Below are positions 37,389 to 46,298 of a DNA stretch of 64,000 nucleotides, piece after piece. A program made the position numbers and the translations under genes. The notes beneath the pieces are model-generated. The model was not told the DNA's origin. It ran no database searches and saw only the letters and a program-made list of their open reading frames with translations. Each line of letters begins with the position of its first letter. The first letter of the stretch is position 1. This DNA is from CAWBRT01 sp963819175 (GTDB lineage: Bacteria > Acidobacteriota > Terriglobia > Terriglobales > Acidobacteriaceae): positions 124,001 through 188,000 of the forward strand of contig CAWFVJ010000024.1 in assembly GCA_963819175.1 (NCBI GenBank). The letters are read 5' to 3'.

Positions 37389-37799
37389 ATGCATAACGAA
37401 GGCTGGCTTTATCGACTCTTTCAGCCGAAGGAGCCACTGTCCATTCCGCACGGTCGGGCCTACAAGGTCGCGCTGCGAACCGTGCACCTGATGGCAATCA
37501 GTGTTCTGGTTGGCGGCCATGCTTTCAGCGCGCCGGTCAGCGCGCTCAGGCCATGGCTTTACGTGGCGATCGCGACCGGCGCGGGCATGATTCTGTTTGA
37601 GACTGGGAGTTTGCACTTCGTGTTTGAAGGCTGGGGAGTGCTTCTACTCGGCAAGCTGGCCCTGCTATGTTGGATACCCTTTGCTTGGGAACAGCGGTTC
37701 CCGATCCTTCTCGTGGTTGTGGCGATTGCTTCCGTAGGCTCTCACATGCCTGCAAGGTTTCGGCATTACTCGCTGCTGTATCGCAGAGTGATCAAGTAG
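37389..37799 (+). CDS. Small integral membrane protein
   Basis: A 136-residue protein with three or four membrane helices (VALRTVHLMAISVLVGGHAF, PWLYVAIATGAGMILFE, WGVLLLGKLALLCWIPF, ILLVVVAIASVGSHM) and a basic tail, RFRHYSLLYRRVIK. ATG 37389 is preceded by GAGGAG. I do not recognise a named family. It is 10 bases before the MoeA-like gene and probably in its operon, which may tie it to molybdenum metabolism. Confidence 0.65.
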   Translation: MHNEGWLYRLFQPKEPLSIPHGRAYKVALRTVHLMAISVLVGGHAFSAPVSALRPWLYVAIATGAGMILFETGSLHFVFEGWGVLLLGKLALLCWIPFAWEQRFPILLVVVAIASVGSHMPARFRHYSLLYRRVIK

Positions 37800-37809
37800 A
37801 ATTGCGCTC

Positions 37810-39043
37810 ATGTCACGCCAGGGTGAACAGAGTCGGCAAAGACGATGCGGCGACATTCGGCTTAAGGGTTTTTCCGACCGCGCTTCGTTCGACGAGGCGA
37901 TCGCCTGGCTGGATCTCCACAGCCGCCATGGCCTGTCAGCGGAAGACATAGAAGACATCAGCGTCGAAGCGGGCCAGGGGCGAGTGATTGCCGAGCCAAT
38001 CAGCTGCCCCGGCGGATATTCCTGCCATGGATTGCGCGGGAGTGGATGGTTACGCGCTTCGCTCGGCCGAGACCGAGGGCGCAAGTGATTACAATCCGCT
38101 TCTCTTTACGCTGAATGAGCCAGGCCATCCTCTGCCTTTGGCTGGCGCGGCTATGGTTTCCGCGGGCACTCCCTTGCCTTGCGGATCGGATGCCGTTTTG
38201 CCCTTTGACGCAACCCAGTTGAAGGGAGCGACGCTGGAGATTTTCGGCGCGGTTGCCGCAGGCTCGGGCGTGGAACGAAGAGGACAGCAGCTTCGGGCCG
38301 GCGCGGCGTTGATTGAGACTCGACATATCCTTCGGCCTCAGGATGCGGGCCTGCTTGCCTCGGTGGGGGTTAAGCGGGTGCAGGTGGTGCGGCTTCCGCG
38401 TGTCCGGCTGGTGATCGCCGGGCCGAAGGCGTTCGCAGGGTTTACTTCGGCAGGCGATGCCAATGGCCCGATGCTTTGTGGTTTGGTCGGGCGCGACGGC
38501 GGGGTGGTCGAAATTATGAATGTCGCGGAGCCCCTATGCGAAGCGATTGGCCGAGCAATCGCCGCGCCGGGAGCGGACGTGATTCTGGTTGCTGGCCGTA
38601 CCGCTGCAGGTCTGGATGACGAAGCCCCGCTCGCGCTTGCAAAGGTGGGAGAGCTGGCGATACACGGGGTAGCATTGCGTCCGGGAGGCTCGGTGGGTAT
38701 GGGTCTGACCGGCACAACGCCGGTGCTTCTGTTGCCGGGCGATCCGCTTGGCTGCTTGTGCGCATACGAACTGCTTGCCGGACGGTTGATCAGGGGCCTC
38801 GGGGGACGCAGCCCGGAACTCCCTCATCTGGTGCGAGAGGCGGAAGTGGGGCGCAAGATCGTCTCCGCAATAGGATTCGTTGATCTTTGTCGGGTTCGCT
38901 TCGTTGATGGACGGGTTGAACCGGTTGGTTCGGCCGAGTTCGGCGGCCTCGCATCGAGTGTGCGGGCTGACGGTTTCGTGGTGATTCCCGCTCCCCTGGA
39001 GGGATATGCACCCGGCACGTACGTCAAAGTGCATCTTTATTAG
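37810..39043 (+). pseudogene. MoeA-like molybdopterin-binding protein with one frameshift
   Basis: The N-terminal 65 codons from ATG 37810 (SFDEAIAWLDLHSRHGLSAE, GRVIAEPIS) and the rest, from about 38005 to the stop at 39043 (ADIPAMDCAGVDGYALRSAE, VSAGTPLPCGSDAVLPF, LPGDPLGCLCAYELLAG), are in different frames; one extra base near 38002-38008 separates them. The joined protein has the MoeA domains of molybdenum-cofactor insertion, though key loops are changed (MDCAG in place of MDGxA; a reduced MPT-binding region, GPKAFAGFTSAGDANG). It may be a diverged paralogue of the next gene. Real decay or a sequence error are both open. Confidence 0.75.
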
Positions 39044-39065
39044 AACCACTTGCGAGGAGTTCAAA

Positions 39066-41018
39066 TTGGCGACGGAAGACTTCAAAATTGCGATGCAAAG
39101 GGCGGCCCGCCAAGAGCAGTTTCTGGAGGTCATTGATCGCGCGGAGGCAGAAGCTCGCTTTCGAAAGCACCTCACCTTGGCGCCCCTGGGAGAAGAAACT
39201 GTTCCTCTCATAAAGCTAGCGGGCCGTGTTCTCTCACGTGACGTTGTTGCCGGCATCGATGTTCCGGGTTTTGATCGATCCAGCATGGATGGCTTCGCCG
39301 TGCGCGCGGCCGATACAGCTGGCGCCACCAGCGAGCAGCCGCGCGTGCTGCGCCTGAATTCCGAAATATTGACGCCGGGTATCGAGCCTCGAATTACAGT
39401 TGCCGAGGGAACCGCGACCATCATAGCGACGGGTGGAATGCTGCCGCGCGGCGCCGATGCCATCGTCATGGTCGAAGACACAGACACAGCGGAACGCGGT
39501 GCCGAGCTGTTCATTGAAGTGACTCGTCCCGTGCCGCCGGGGCAATCCGTTGCGGTCGCCGGCGGAGACATCGCGCGCGGTGAAACACTGTTCCGCGCGG
39601 GCCAGGTTCTAACCTCGCGTGAGATCGGCTCTCTTGCCGCCATCGGGCTGGCCGAGGTCTTCGTGTGGCGCAAACCGCAGGTGGCCATTTTTTCGACGGG
39701 CGACGAACTGGTCGCGCCGGGGGACGCCATGCATGTTGGCGGCGTTTTCGATTCGAACATGGCGACGCTGGCCGCCGCGGTCGAGGAACTGGGGGGAACC
39801 CCGATCCCGCTTGGAATTGCCCGCGACGATGAGGCAGCCCTCTCTGCCTTGCTGCAAAAAGGACTTGGGTACGACATGGTGCTGCTGTCGGGCGGCTCGT
39901 CGAAGGGCGCCGGCGATCTGGCTTATCGCGTTGTCAGTCGTCTTGGCGACCCCGGCATCGTGGTACACGGCGCGGCGCTCAAACCCGGAAAACCGATATG
40001 CCTGGCGGTGACCAATGGCAAGCCCGTCGTCATACTGCCTGGTTTTCCAACTTCCGCGATGTTCACCTTTCACGAGTTCGTCGCCCCTGTGATCCGTGCA
40101 TTTGCCGGGATGCCGGCTGAACAGCGCCAGACGTTGCCGGCAACGCTGCCCATGCACGTTACCTCGGAACGCGGGCGAACCGAATATGTAATGGTTTCGC
40201 TCGTACAAAGAGATAGCGGGTTGGTGGCATACCCCACGGCCAAAGGCTCCGGTGCGGTGACGGCCTTTGGGCAGGCGGACGGCTTTTTCTCGATCGGGTC
40301 GCAGACAGAGATGCTGCCGGCCGGAACGGCGGTTGAGGTTACGCTGATCGGGTCGCGACATAAGCCGGCGGACCTCGTCGTGATCGGCAGCCATTGCGTC
40401 GGTCTGGATTTGCTGATCGGGCGACTGATGCTGGAAGGGATCTCGGTCAAGGCGCTGAATGTCGGAAGTACGGGTGGCCTTGCGGCGGCAAAGCGCGGCG
40501 AGTGCGACATAGCCGGCGTTCATCTCATGGATGCCGCGACTGGGGAATACAATCGGCCCTTTCTGACCGAAGAACTGGAACTGGTGCCGGGCTATGGCCG
40601 CTTGCAAGGTATCGTGTTCCGTCCTGGTGACACGCGCTTCGAAGGCCATTCGGTGGAAGAAGCCGTGGCGATCGTGCTTGCGGATAGCGCGTGTCTGATG
40701 ATCAACCGCAACGCTGGAAGCGGCACACGGATTTTGATCGACCGTATGCTGAATGGCGCGCGCCCCGCTGGATATAGCAGCCAGGCAAAGACGCATAATG
40801 CAACCGCCGTTGCGGTGGTGCAGGGACGTGCCGACTGGGGCGTGGCGATTGCAACCGTCGCTCAACAATACGGACTGGGTTTCTTGCCGTTGCAGGCTGA
40901 GCACTACGATTTTGTCGTTCCCAAAGATCGCCTGAACCGCGCCCCGGTGCGGCGTTTTTGCGAACTCCTGCGCGACCCGTCACTTCGGGCTGCTCTTTTG
41001 GAACTCGGGTTCAAGTAG
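39066..41018 (+). CDS. moeA: MoeA molybdopterin molybdenumtransferase fused to a PBP-like domain
   Basis: A 650-residue fusion. Residues about 25-415 form a complete MoeA: DVPGFDRSSMDGFAVRAADT, EGTATIIATGGMLPRGADAI, PQVAIFSTGDELVAPGD, LLSGGSSKGAGD and LKPGKPICLA, with VILPGFPTSAMFTFHEFV. From about residue 440 a periplasmic-binding-like domain without a signal peptide follows (DLVVIGSHCVGLDLLIGRL, VGSTGGLAAAKRGECDIAGVH, NRNAGSGTRILIDRML, YDFVVPKDRLNRAPVRRF), like the effector domain of ModE/LysR-type sensors. Such fusions are known and may bind molybdate or a pterin. The start chosen is TTG 39066 behind GAGGAG. Confidence 0.88.
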   Translation: MATEDFKIAMQRAARQEQFLEVIDRAEAEARFRKHLTLAPLGEETVPLIKLAGRVLSRDVVAGIDVPGFDRSSMDGFAVRAADTAGATSEQPRVLRLNSEILTPGIEPRITVAEGTATIIATGGMLPRGADAIVMVEDTDTAERGAELFIEVTRPVPPGQSVAVAGGDIARGETLFRAGQVLTSREIGSLAAIGLAEVFVWRKPQVAIFSTGDELVAPGDAMHVGGVFDSNMATLAAAVEELGGTPIPLGIARDDEAALSALLQKGLGYDMVLLSGGSSKGAGDLAYRVVSRLGDPGIVVHGAALKPGKPICLAVTNGKPVVILPGFPTSAMFTFHEFVAPVIRAFAGMPAEQRQTLPATLPMHVTSERGRTEYVMVSLVQRDSGLVAYPTAKGSGAVTAFGQADGFFSIGSQTEMLPAGTAVEVTLIGSRHKPADLVVIGSHCVGLDLLIGRLMLEGISVKALNVGSTGGLAAAKRGECDIAGVHLMDAATGEYNRPFLTEELELVPGYGRLQGIVFRPGDTRFEGHSVEEAVAIVLADSACLMINRNAGSGTRILIDRMLNGARPAGYSSQAKTHNATAVAVVQGRADWGVAIATVAQQYGLGFLPLQAEHYDFVVPKDRLNRAPVRRFCELLRDPSLRAALLELGFK

Positions 41019-41032
41019 CGGGGGAATTCGCG

Positions 41033-41419
41033 GTGAAGGCAGATCGATCCACTTTTCGGACCATCGCGTGGGGACCCCTGATTGTGGTTGTGATCGGGAC
41101 TCTCCTGTTTCTGCTTGGCGCGGGGCGCTTCTTTCTCCGGGATCGCTTCAGTTTCATCGATGCACTTTATTGCTGTCTTGCGATCATCCCGGCGTGGTTC
41201 GCGCTTCTCGTCTTCGATTACGTTCTTCATCATGCACGGTTGGCGTCGATCATGCTCCTCTTCGCGGGCGGTGTGCTGGTTTTCTCTTCCCCCGTGGTTG
41301 ACGTTGCACTCGGAGTTGCTCTGGTGGGAGCCATGGTGGGTCCCGCGATAAGCGAATGGAAGCAGGGCAAGCGCCTTCGAGAAACAGAGAAGGAGAAGAG
41401 CAACGAGAGTGAGCCGTAA
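41033..41419 (+). CDS. Small membrane protein of unknown function
   Basis: A 128-residue protein with about four hydrophobic helices (GPLIVVVIGTLLFLLGAG, FIDALYCCLAIIPAWFALLV, LASIMLLFAGGVLVFSS, VALGVALVGAMVGPAIS) and a charged C-terminal tail rich in Lys and Glu. GTG 41033 follows a G-rich ribosome site, 14 bases after the moeA fusion gene. No family recognised. Confidence 0.6.
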   Translation: MKADRSTFRTIAWGPLIVVVIGTLLFLLGAGRFFLRDRFSFIDALYCCLAIIPAWFALLVFDYVLHHARLASIMLLFAGGVLVFSSPVVDVALGVALVGAMVGPAISEWKQGKRLRETEKEKSNESEP

Positions 41420-41485
41420 ACTTCCGAGTGGCCTGAGTAGAACGCAGCAATCCGTGTCCGCCAGCCCAGGCTGTTATTCTGAAGT

Positions 41486-42193
41486 GTGACTCCACAGCCA
41501 TACGCACGCAGCAAGACCCCGCTTTGGAAGGGTTTCTTCCGATCCTTTGTTCGATGGCTTGTCATCGGGGTGGTGCTTATTTGGTCGCTTGCCGTGCTGA
41601 CCCTTGTGGCCGCGCGGTGGATCGACCCACCGACAACCGCGGTGCACATCCAGCGCCGCTTGCAGGCTTTGATTCACCACGTGCCGTATCACAAACGCTA
41701 CAAATTCATTCCGCTCAGCCAAATCTCGCCCGATCTCCAACACTCTGTGATTGCCGCCGAGGATGCGCGCTTCTACCAGCATCATGGGTTCGATTGGCAC
41801 GAGATCCAAATTGCCGCCGAAGACGGGTTGGAAGGGGGTCGCTCTCGCGGAGCCTCCACCATTACGCAGCAACTCGTAAAAAACCAATTCTTCGGAACAG
41901 GCCGCTCATTCCTCCGCAAGGGCGCGGAGCTCACACTGGTACCCGTGGCCGAACTCGTCTTGGGCAAGCAGCGCATTCTGGAGATCTACCTCAACGTGGT
42001 TGAATGGGGCCCTGGCATTTATGGTGCAGAGTCGGCGTGCCGTTACTACGACGGAATCGCGGCCCGGAATATCGGCCGGGAACAGGCGGCACGGCTCGCC
42101 GCGATTCTGCCGGCCCCCCGGAAACGACGTCCCGAGCGCATGAATAACTACAGCGAGCTCATTCTTGAGCGGATGCGCCAAATGGGTTGGTAA
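41486..42193 (+). CDS. mtgA: Monofunctional biosynthetic peptidoglycan transglycosylase
   Basis: A 235-residue glycosyltransferase family 51 enzyme that polymerises lipid II into glycan strands at the outer face of the inner membrane. One membrane anchor lies at residues 22-44 (FVRWLVIGVVLIWSLAVLTL). Catalytic motifs: AAEDARFYQHHGFDW with the essential Glu, RGASTITQQLVKN, RKGAELTLVPVAELVLGKQRILEIYLNVVEWG. Length is normal for MtgA. It starts at GTG 41486 and appears to be an independent gene. Confidence 0.93.
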   Translation: MTPQPYARSKTPLWKGFFRSFVRWLVIGVVLIWSLAVLTLVAARWIDPPTTAVHIQRRLQALIHHVPYHKRYKFIPLSQISPDLQHSVIAAEDARFYQHHGFDWHEIQIAAEDGLEGGRSRGASTITQQLVKNQFFGTGRSFLRKGAELTLVPVAELVLGKQRILEIYLNVVEWGPGIYGAESACRYYDGIAARNIGREQAARLAAILPAPRKRRPERMNNYSELILERMRQMGW

Positions 42194-42260
42194 TTGTGAG
42201 TGACATTTTACCCATGCTGCGCCTGTGAATCCTCTCGCATTGGTTCTGGTCGGATGGTCG

Positions 42261-42470
42261 TCAAAACAAAAAGTATCGCTGCGCTAAAGGCAGTATGCGG
42301 GCTGGCTCGCCCGTGATCAGCTTGCCGTCCACGCGCACCTCGCAGTTGACGGTGGTAAGCAGGTTGAGTTGCTGTGGGTCGACGACTTCGTCGCGTGTCA
42401 CCACCCATTGTTCGCACGCTGCGTAGGTGCCGGCGGACTTGCCGGTGAACCACTGTTTGCGTCCATGCTG
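42261..42470 (-). pseudogene. Remnant of a fumarylacetoacetate-hydrolase-family gene
   Basis: An open minus-strand frame of about 69 codons reads GRKQWFTGKSAGTYAACEQW, then VVTRDEVVDPQQLNLLTTVN and EVRVDGKLITGEPARIL, ending at TGA 42261. This matches the middle of FAH-family 2-keto acid hydratases, where the usual order is FxGKS, GPWIVTxDEIPDP, L.L.TxVNGE. Both ends of the gene are missing and it has no start codon, so it is a fragment. It lies directly downstream of the alcohol dehydrogenase gene on the same strand. Confidence 0.6.
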
Positions 42471-42473
42471 CGT

Positions 42474-43520
42474 CTAGTACGTGAGCATCACTTTCATTGC
42501 CGTGGCTTTTTCGTGTTCCGCTACCCTGAACGCCTCCAGTACCCTCGTTAGCGGGAAGCAGTGCGTAATCACCGGCTTGAGGTTCACGCGCCCCTGGCCC
42601 AGGAGCATCAACGCCCGGTCCAGAGCGTCAAAGGGGATTCCCCGCGAGCCGTACATGGTCATCTCCTTCTCTTTGAAGGTGGTCACGGGAAACTCAGAGC
42701 AGTTCTCGGCGTTGGTGCCCATGATTACGAGCGAGCCTCTGGGCCGGGTTACTTCGACTGCGAGGAAGACCGTCCGAGCGGCGGTGATCCCTACCGTCTC
42801 GACCGCGACGTCCGCCCCGCGCCCATCGGTGAACTCGCTGACGACCTGCCGCAGGTCCTCTTCCGCCGTGCAGACGACACGGTCGGCGCCCATCACTTTG
42901 GCGAGTTCCAGTCGGTTCTTAAGCGGGTCGGAGATGATGACATAGCATCCGGCGGCGTGGGCGCAAGCCAGCACATCCATTCCCACCGGGCCGGCGCCAA
43001 TGATGACGACAATGTCTCCTGCGCCCGCTTTTGCCTTCAGCCGGATGGCGTTATACCCTACGGCCAGCGTTTCGGCGATTGCGCCCACGGTGAAGTCCAC
43101 ATTCTCAGGCAGCTCAAGGACGTGGCTCGCCGGCACCTTCATGTACTCGGCCATGCCGCCATCGGCACTGAAGCCGACGGAGCTGCCGGCCTGGCAATGG
43201 TTCAGGTATCCGTGGCGGCACGCCCAGCACTCACCGCATTGGATTTCCATCGTGGCAGTCACCCGCATACCAGGTTGGAACTTCTTCACCTTGGCGCCAA
43301 CGCGGCACACCACGCCGGAAAACTCATGCCCCAGGATTCGCGGGTAAGTGGCGCGCGGATGCCCGCCGTGCAGGGCGAGAATGTCGGAGCCGCAGACCCC
43401 GCAGGCCTTCACCTGAATCATTACTTCGTTATCTTTGATCTCCGGGACGGGAACCTCTTCCAAGCTCAACTGTTCCGGCTTGTGCAACACTGCCGCCTTC
43501 ATCGTTTTCGGGATATCCAC
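42474..43520 (-). CDS. Zinc-dependent alcohol/polyol dehydrogenase (MDR family)
   Basis: A 348-residue NAD(P)-dependent dehydrogenase of the sorbitol/threonine dehydrogenase group. The catalytic zinc site is in CGVCGSDILALHGG and ILGHEFSGVV; the structural zinc site has all four cysteines (CGECWACRHGYLNHC); the nucleotide-binding fold is VVIIGAGPVGMDVLACAHAAG. GTG 43520 with GAGG eight bases upstream is the likely start; ATG 43502 is an alternative. It lies 65 bases after the DASS transporter gene on the same strand and so is probably co-transcribed with it. Substrate unknown. Confidence 0.87.
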   Translation of the reverse strand: MDIPKTMKAAVLHKPEQLSLEEVPVPEIKDNEVMIQVKACGVCGSDILALHGGHPRATYPRILGHEFSGVVCRVGAKVKKFQPGMRVTATMEIQCGECWACRHGYLNHCQAGSSVGFSADGGMAEYMKVPASHVLELPENVDFTVGAIAETLAVGYNAIRLKAKAGAGDIVVIIGAGPVGMDVLACAHAAGCYVIISDPLKNRLELAKVMGADRVVCTAEEDLRQVVSEFTDGRGADVAVETVGITAARTVFLAVEVTRPRGSLVIMGTNAENCSEFPVTTFKEKEMTMYGSRGIPFDALDRALMLLGQGRVNLKPVITHCFPLTRVLEAFRVAEHEKATAMKVMLTY

Positions 43521-43584
43521 TTAACTGTCCTCTTCAAAACCAATTCTTGCCCACCCGCGTCTCTTTCGCGTTCCTTCGCCTGCG

Positions 43585-45156
43585 TTAGCGATTGAGGTAT
43601 GACAGATAAGGGATTCCGACCAGGAGCAGCGTGCTCAGGAAGATCGCCCCGAAGATTGCTCCCTGAATCCAGAAATCTTTGCGCGAAATATAGCCGCTCG
43701 CAAAGTAAATCGGGGCCGCGCCGCATGCGTAAGGCGTAATGACTCCCTGCAGTGCCAGCGAGAAGCACAGCAGCATGGCAAAATTTCTTACGGGCATGCC
43801 GGGAACAGCCATTCCCGCTACCAACAGCACCGGCAGGACTCCCACCGCCTGCGATGTGAGATTGGCGAACATGTAGTGGACGACGTAGTAGAGCGCTACC
43901 AGGGCCGCCATGACGACCACCGGTGATAAGCCTGTCAGGTGCGAAGCAACCAGTTTGGCGAACCAGCCCACGAAACCGACTCTGTTCAACCCGTCAGCCA
44001 GGCTGACCAGGGTGCCGAACCACACCAGGACACTCCAGGCAGCTTTGTTGGAGAGAATGTCGTCCCAGGTGACGATCCGGCATACCACCATCAAACCGGT
44101 AGCCATGAGAGCCACGGCTGTGGTGTCCACAATTTTCGTCCCGAAGATCCAGAAAATCAGCGCGCAGCCTACGATCAGCGCCAAGCCGATTTCCCGCCAC
44201 GAAATCTTGCCCATCTCCGCCAGTTGTTTCCCGGCCCACACGGGGACTTCCGTACTGGACTTGATTTCAGGCGGATAGATTTTGTAGATGAGATAGGGCA
44301 GGATGCTCAACAGAATTAGCGCCATAGGCAGGAAGCCGATGAACCATTGTGTCCAGCTGATCTCGACCTTGGCGAGCTTCCGCACAATTTCCAAGGAAAA
44401 AGCGTTGGTTGCCAACCCGGTGGCAAAGGTGGCGGCGGTGACGCTGGTGGCACACAACGCCACCCACATCACGTAACTGCCGAGTTTGCGCGCCGTCTCC
44501 CCAGGGTAGGAACCATACAGAGGCGGGATATTTCGGATAATCGGGAAGATGGTCCCTCCGCTGCGGGCGGTGTTGGAGGGAGTCGCCGGAGCCAGAACCA
44601 GATCGGCCAGCATGATGGCATATCCCAGGCCGAGCGTTTTGGAACCCAAAGTCTTAACCAGACTCAAGGCGATGCGCCGGCCTAGTCGCGTCTTCTCATA
44701 GCCGGTGGAGAACATGAAGGCGGAGAAGATCAGCCAGACAATGCCGTTGGAGAAGCCGGATAACGCCCACGCAATAGAAGGACCGGGTTTGGGGTTGACC
44801 AGGCCCAGTACCGTGGCCACGCCGACGCCGACGAATCCAACCGCCGCTGCCGGGAGAGGCTCGATGATAGTTCCGGCTATAACACCGCAAAACACGGCAA
44901 AGAAAGCCCATGCCCTGAAATTGAGACCCGCCGGCACGGGAATCAACACGATTATGATCGCGATGAAAACGGGCGCAAGAGCTATCCACAGGCTCATTGC
45001 CGGTTTCTTCGCCGCGGGCGGTGTAGCAGGGGCCATCACCGCCTGGGCGCCCGTCCCTGATTGACTCGTCGTAGTAACTTGGCTTTTGCCGCATGCGGGA
45101 CAGAGGCTGCTTTCGTCCCGCAGCTGCGCTCCGCAAAAAACACACAACTGTGCCAT
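43585..45156 (-). CDS. DASS-family dicarboxylate transporter with N-terminal zinc ribbon
   Basis: A 523-residue SLC13/DASS anion transporter of the CitT/TtdT type. About a dozen helices carry VLAPATPSNTARSGGTIFPI (the SNT motif of the anion site) and the second re-entrant loop near YMFANLTSQAVGVLPVLL. Unusual is the first 25 residues: two CxxC pairs (LCVFCGAQ and LCPACGKSQ) form a small zinc ribbon, followed by an Ala/Pro/Thr linker of about 25 residues. The ribbon would face the cytoplasm. It is divergent from the HIBADH-like gene and sits with a dehydrogenase, so a role in hydroxy- or dicarboxylic acid uptake is likely. Confidence 0.87.
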   Translation of the reverse strand: MAQLCVFCGAQLRDESSLCPACGKSQVTTTSQSGTGAQAVMAPATPPAAKKPAMSLWIALAPVFIAIIIVLIPVPAGLNFRAWAFFAVFCGVIAGTIIEPLPAAAVGFVGVGVATVLGLVNPKPGPSIAWALSGFSNGIVWLIFSAFMFSTGYEKTRLGRRIALSLVKTLGSKTLGLGYAIMLADLVLAPATPSNTARSGGTIFPIIRNIPPLYGSYPGETARKLGSYVMWVALCATSVTAATFATGLATNAFSLEIVRKLAKVEISWTQWFIGFLPMALILLSILPYLIYKIYPPEIKSSTEVPVWAGKQLAEMGKISWREIGLALIVGCALIFWIFGTKIVDTTAVALMATGLMVVCRIVTWDDILSNKAAWSVLVWFGTLVSLADGLNRVGFVGWFAKLVASHLTGLSPVVVMAALVALYYVVHYMFANLTSQAVGVLPVLLVAGMAVPGMPVRNFAMLLCFSLALQGVITPYACGAAPIYFASGYISRKDFWIQGAIFGAIFLSTLLLVGIPYLSYLNR

Positions 45157-45335
45157 AAGGACTCCGTGAATAGCTGGGTTTCGACTGAGACTCTAGCATT
45201 TCTCGGATGGATACAGAAGTAGTTTATTACCGTGACTTCAGGATCGCTGTTGAGGCAACCTGTTATCATCAACACCCAAAAGGCAATCAGGATAGACCGG
45301 TTCTTTCGGTCTGAGGTCCAAGGAGAACGATCATC

Positions 45336-46220
45336 ATGCGCATTGGCTTCATCGGGCTCGGCCTGATGGGAACCCCATTAGCTAGCAACATCCTCAAAGG
45401 CGGTTTCGAACTCACTGTCTGGAACCGCACCGGAGCGAAGATGGAGCCATTGCTCGCCGCTGGGGCTGTCCGGGCCGAGAGCATCGGTCAGTTGACTCAG
45501 TGGTCCGATGTGGTAATTACCATGCTCACCGACGCTGCGGCATCGGAGTCCGTGATCTGCGGCAAGGACGGCGTTCTTGACCATGCCCGACCGGGGTTGA
45601 TCGTCATCGACATGGGCTCGATCGCTCCGGAGATGTCGCGCTCGATTGCCGCGCGCGCGAAACAGCGCGGAGTTGCAATGCTCGACGCGCCCGTCACCGG
45701 CAATCCGAAGGTGGCCGAGGCCGGGAAACTTGGCGTCATGATTGGCGGCGAAAAGGAGACGGTGGACCATGTACGGCCTCTGCTTGAGAAGGTGTCGGCG
45801 GTGATCGTGCACGCCGGGCCCTCGGGCGCAGGCTCCACGCTTAAACTCATCAACAATCTGATTATGGGCGTCGCAATTGAAGTCGTCGCGGAGGCGCTCG
45901 TCCTCGCCCGAAAAGCGGGAATCGATCCTGATTGCGTCCGGCAGATCACCAGCGTCGGCGGTGCGCGCACTGGCGCGATGGAGACACGTGGGGCACGCAT
46001 GGTCGCCCACGATTTCTCACCCCATTTCTCAACCGACAACATGCACAAGGATCTCTCGACGGCTCTCAAACTTGCGGACACTCTGGGAGCGGTGGCGCCC
46101 GCCGCCTCGGCGGCCTTGGAGGTGCTCCGCACTGCCCGCGAGCAAGGCAAGGGCAGCCTGGATTCCGCCGTTGTCTATACGGTCATTGAGCAGCTCTGCG
46201 GCCTCAGCCCGAAAGCGTGA
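45336..46220 (+). CDS. 3-hydroxyisobutyrate dehydrogenase family oxidoreductase
   Basis: A 294-residue NAD(P)-dependent beta-hydroxyacid dehydrogenase. Rossmann start MRIGFIGLGLMGTPLASNIL; substrate-site DAPVTGNPKVAEAGKLGVMIGG; catalytic lysine region GSTLKLINNLIMGVAIEVVAEAL. Family members act on 3-hydroxyisobutyrate, tartronate semialdehyde or similar. Ribosome site AAGGAGAA before ATG 45336. It is divergent from the DASS transporter gene, which suggests that it handles the transported acid; specificity is not readable. Confidence 0.9.
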   Translation: MRIGFIGLGLMGTPLASNILKGGFELTVWNRTGAKMEPLLAAGAVRAESIGQLTQWSDVVITMLTDAAASESVICGKDGVLDHARPGLIVIDMGSIAPEMSRSIAARAKQRGVAMLDAPVTGNPKVAEAGKLGVMIGGEKETVDHVRPLLEKVSAVIVHAGPSGAGSTLKLINNLIMGVAIEVVAEALVLARKAGIDPDCVRQITSVGGARTGAMETRGARMVAHDFSPHFSTDNMHKDLSTALKLADTLGAVAPAASAALEVLRTAREQGKGSLDSAVVYTVIEQLCGLSPKA

Positions 46221-46250
46221 TCGCCGCGACATCACCTTTCCAGGAAAAAA

Positions 46251-46276
46251 GCGCCTACTCCCGAAGGAGCAGGCGC
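46251..46276 (-). terminator. Intrinsic terminator of the repeat-protein gene
   Basis: GCGCCTACTCC, loop CGAA, GGAGCAGGCGC: an 11-base stem with one mismatch. On the minus strand it is followed by TTTTTT, so it terminates the gene at 46299-49577. The convergent gene on the plus strand has no T-run after it. Confidence 0.8.
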
Positions 46277-46298
46277 GTTGCAGGTAATGCTCGTCGCG

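Noticed and set aside
38534..39877. A 447-codon antisense frame across the two MoeA genes
   Set aside because: Ser/Arg/Thr-rich composition typical of an antisense shadow; both MoeA genes on the other strand are well supported.
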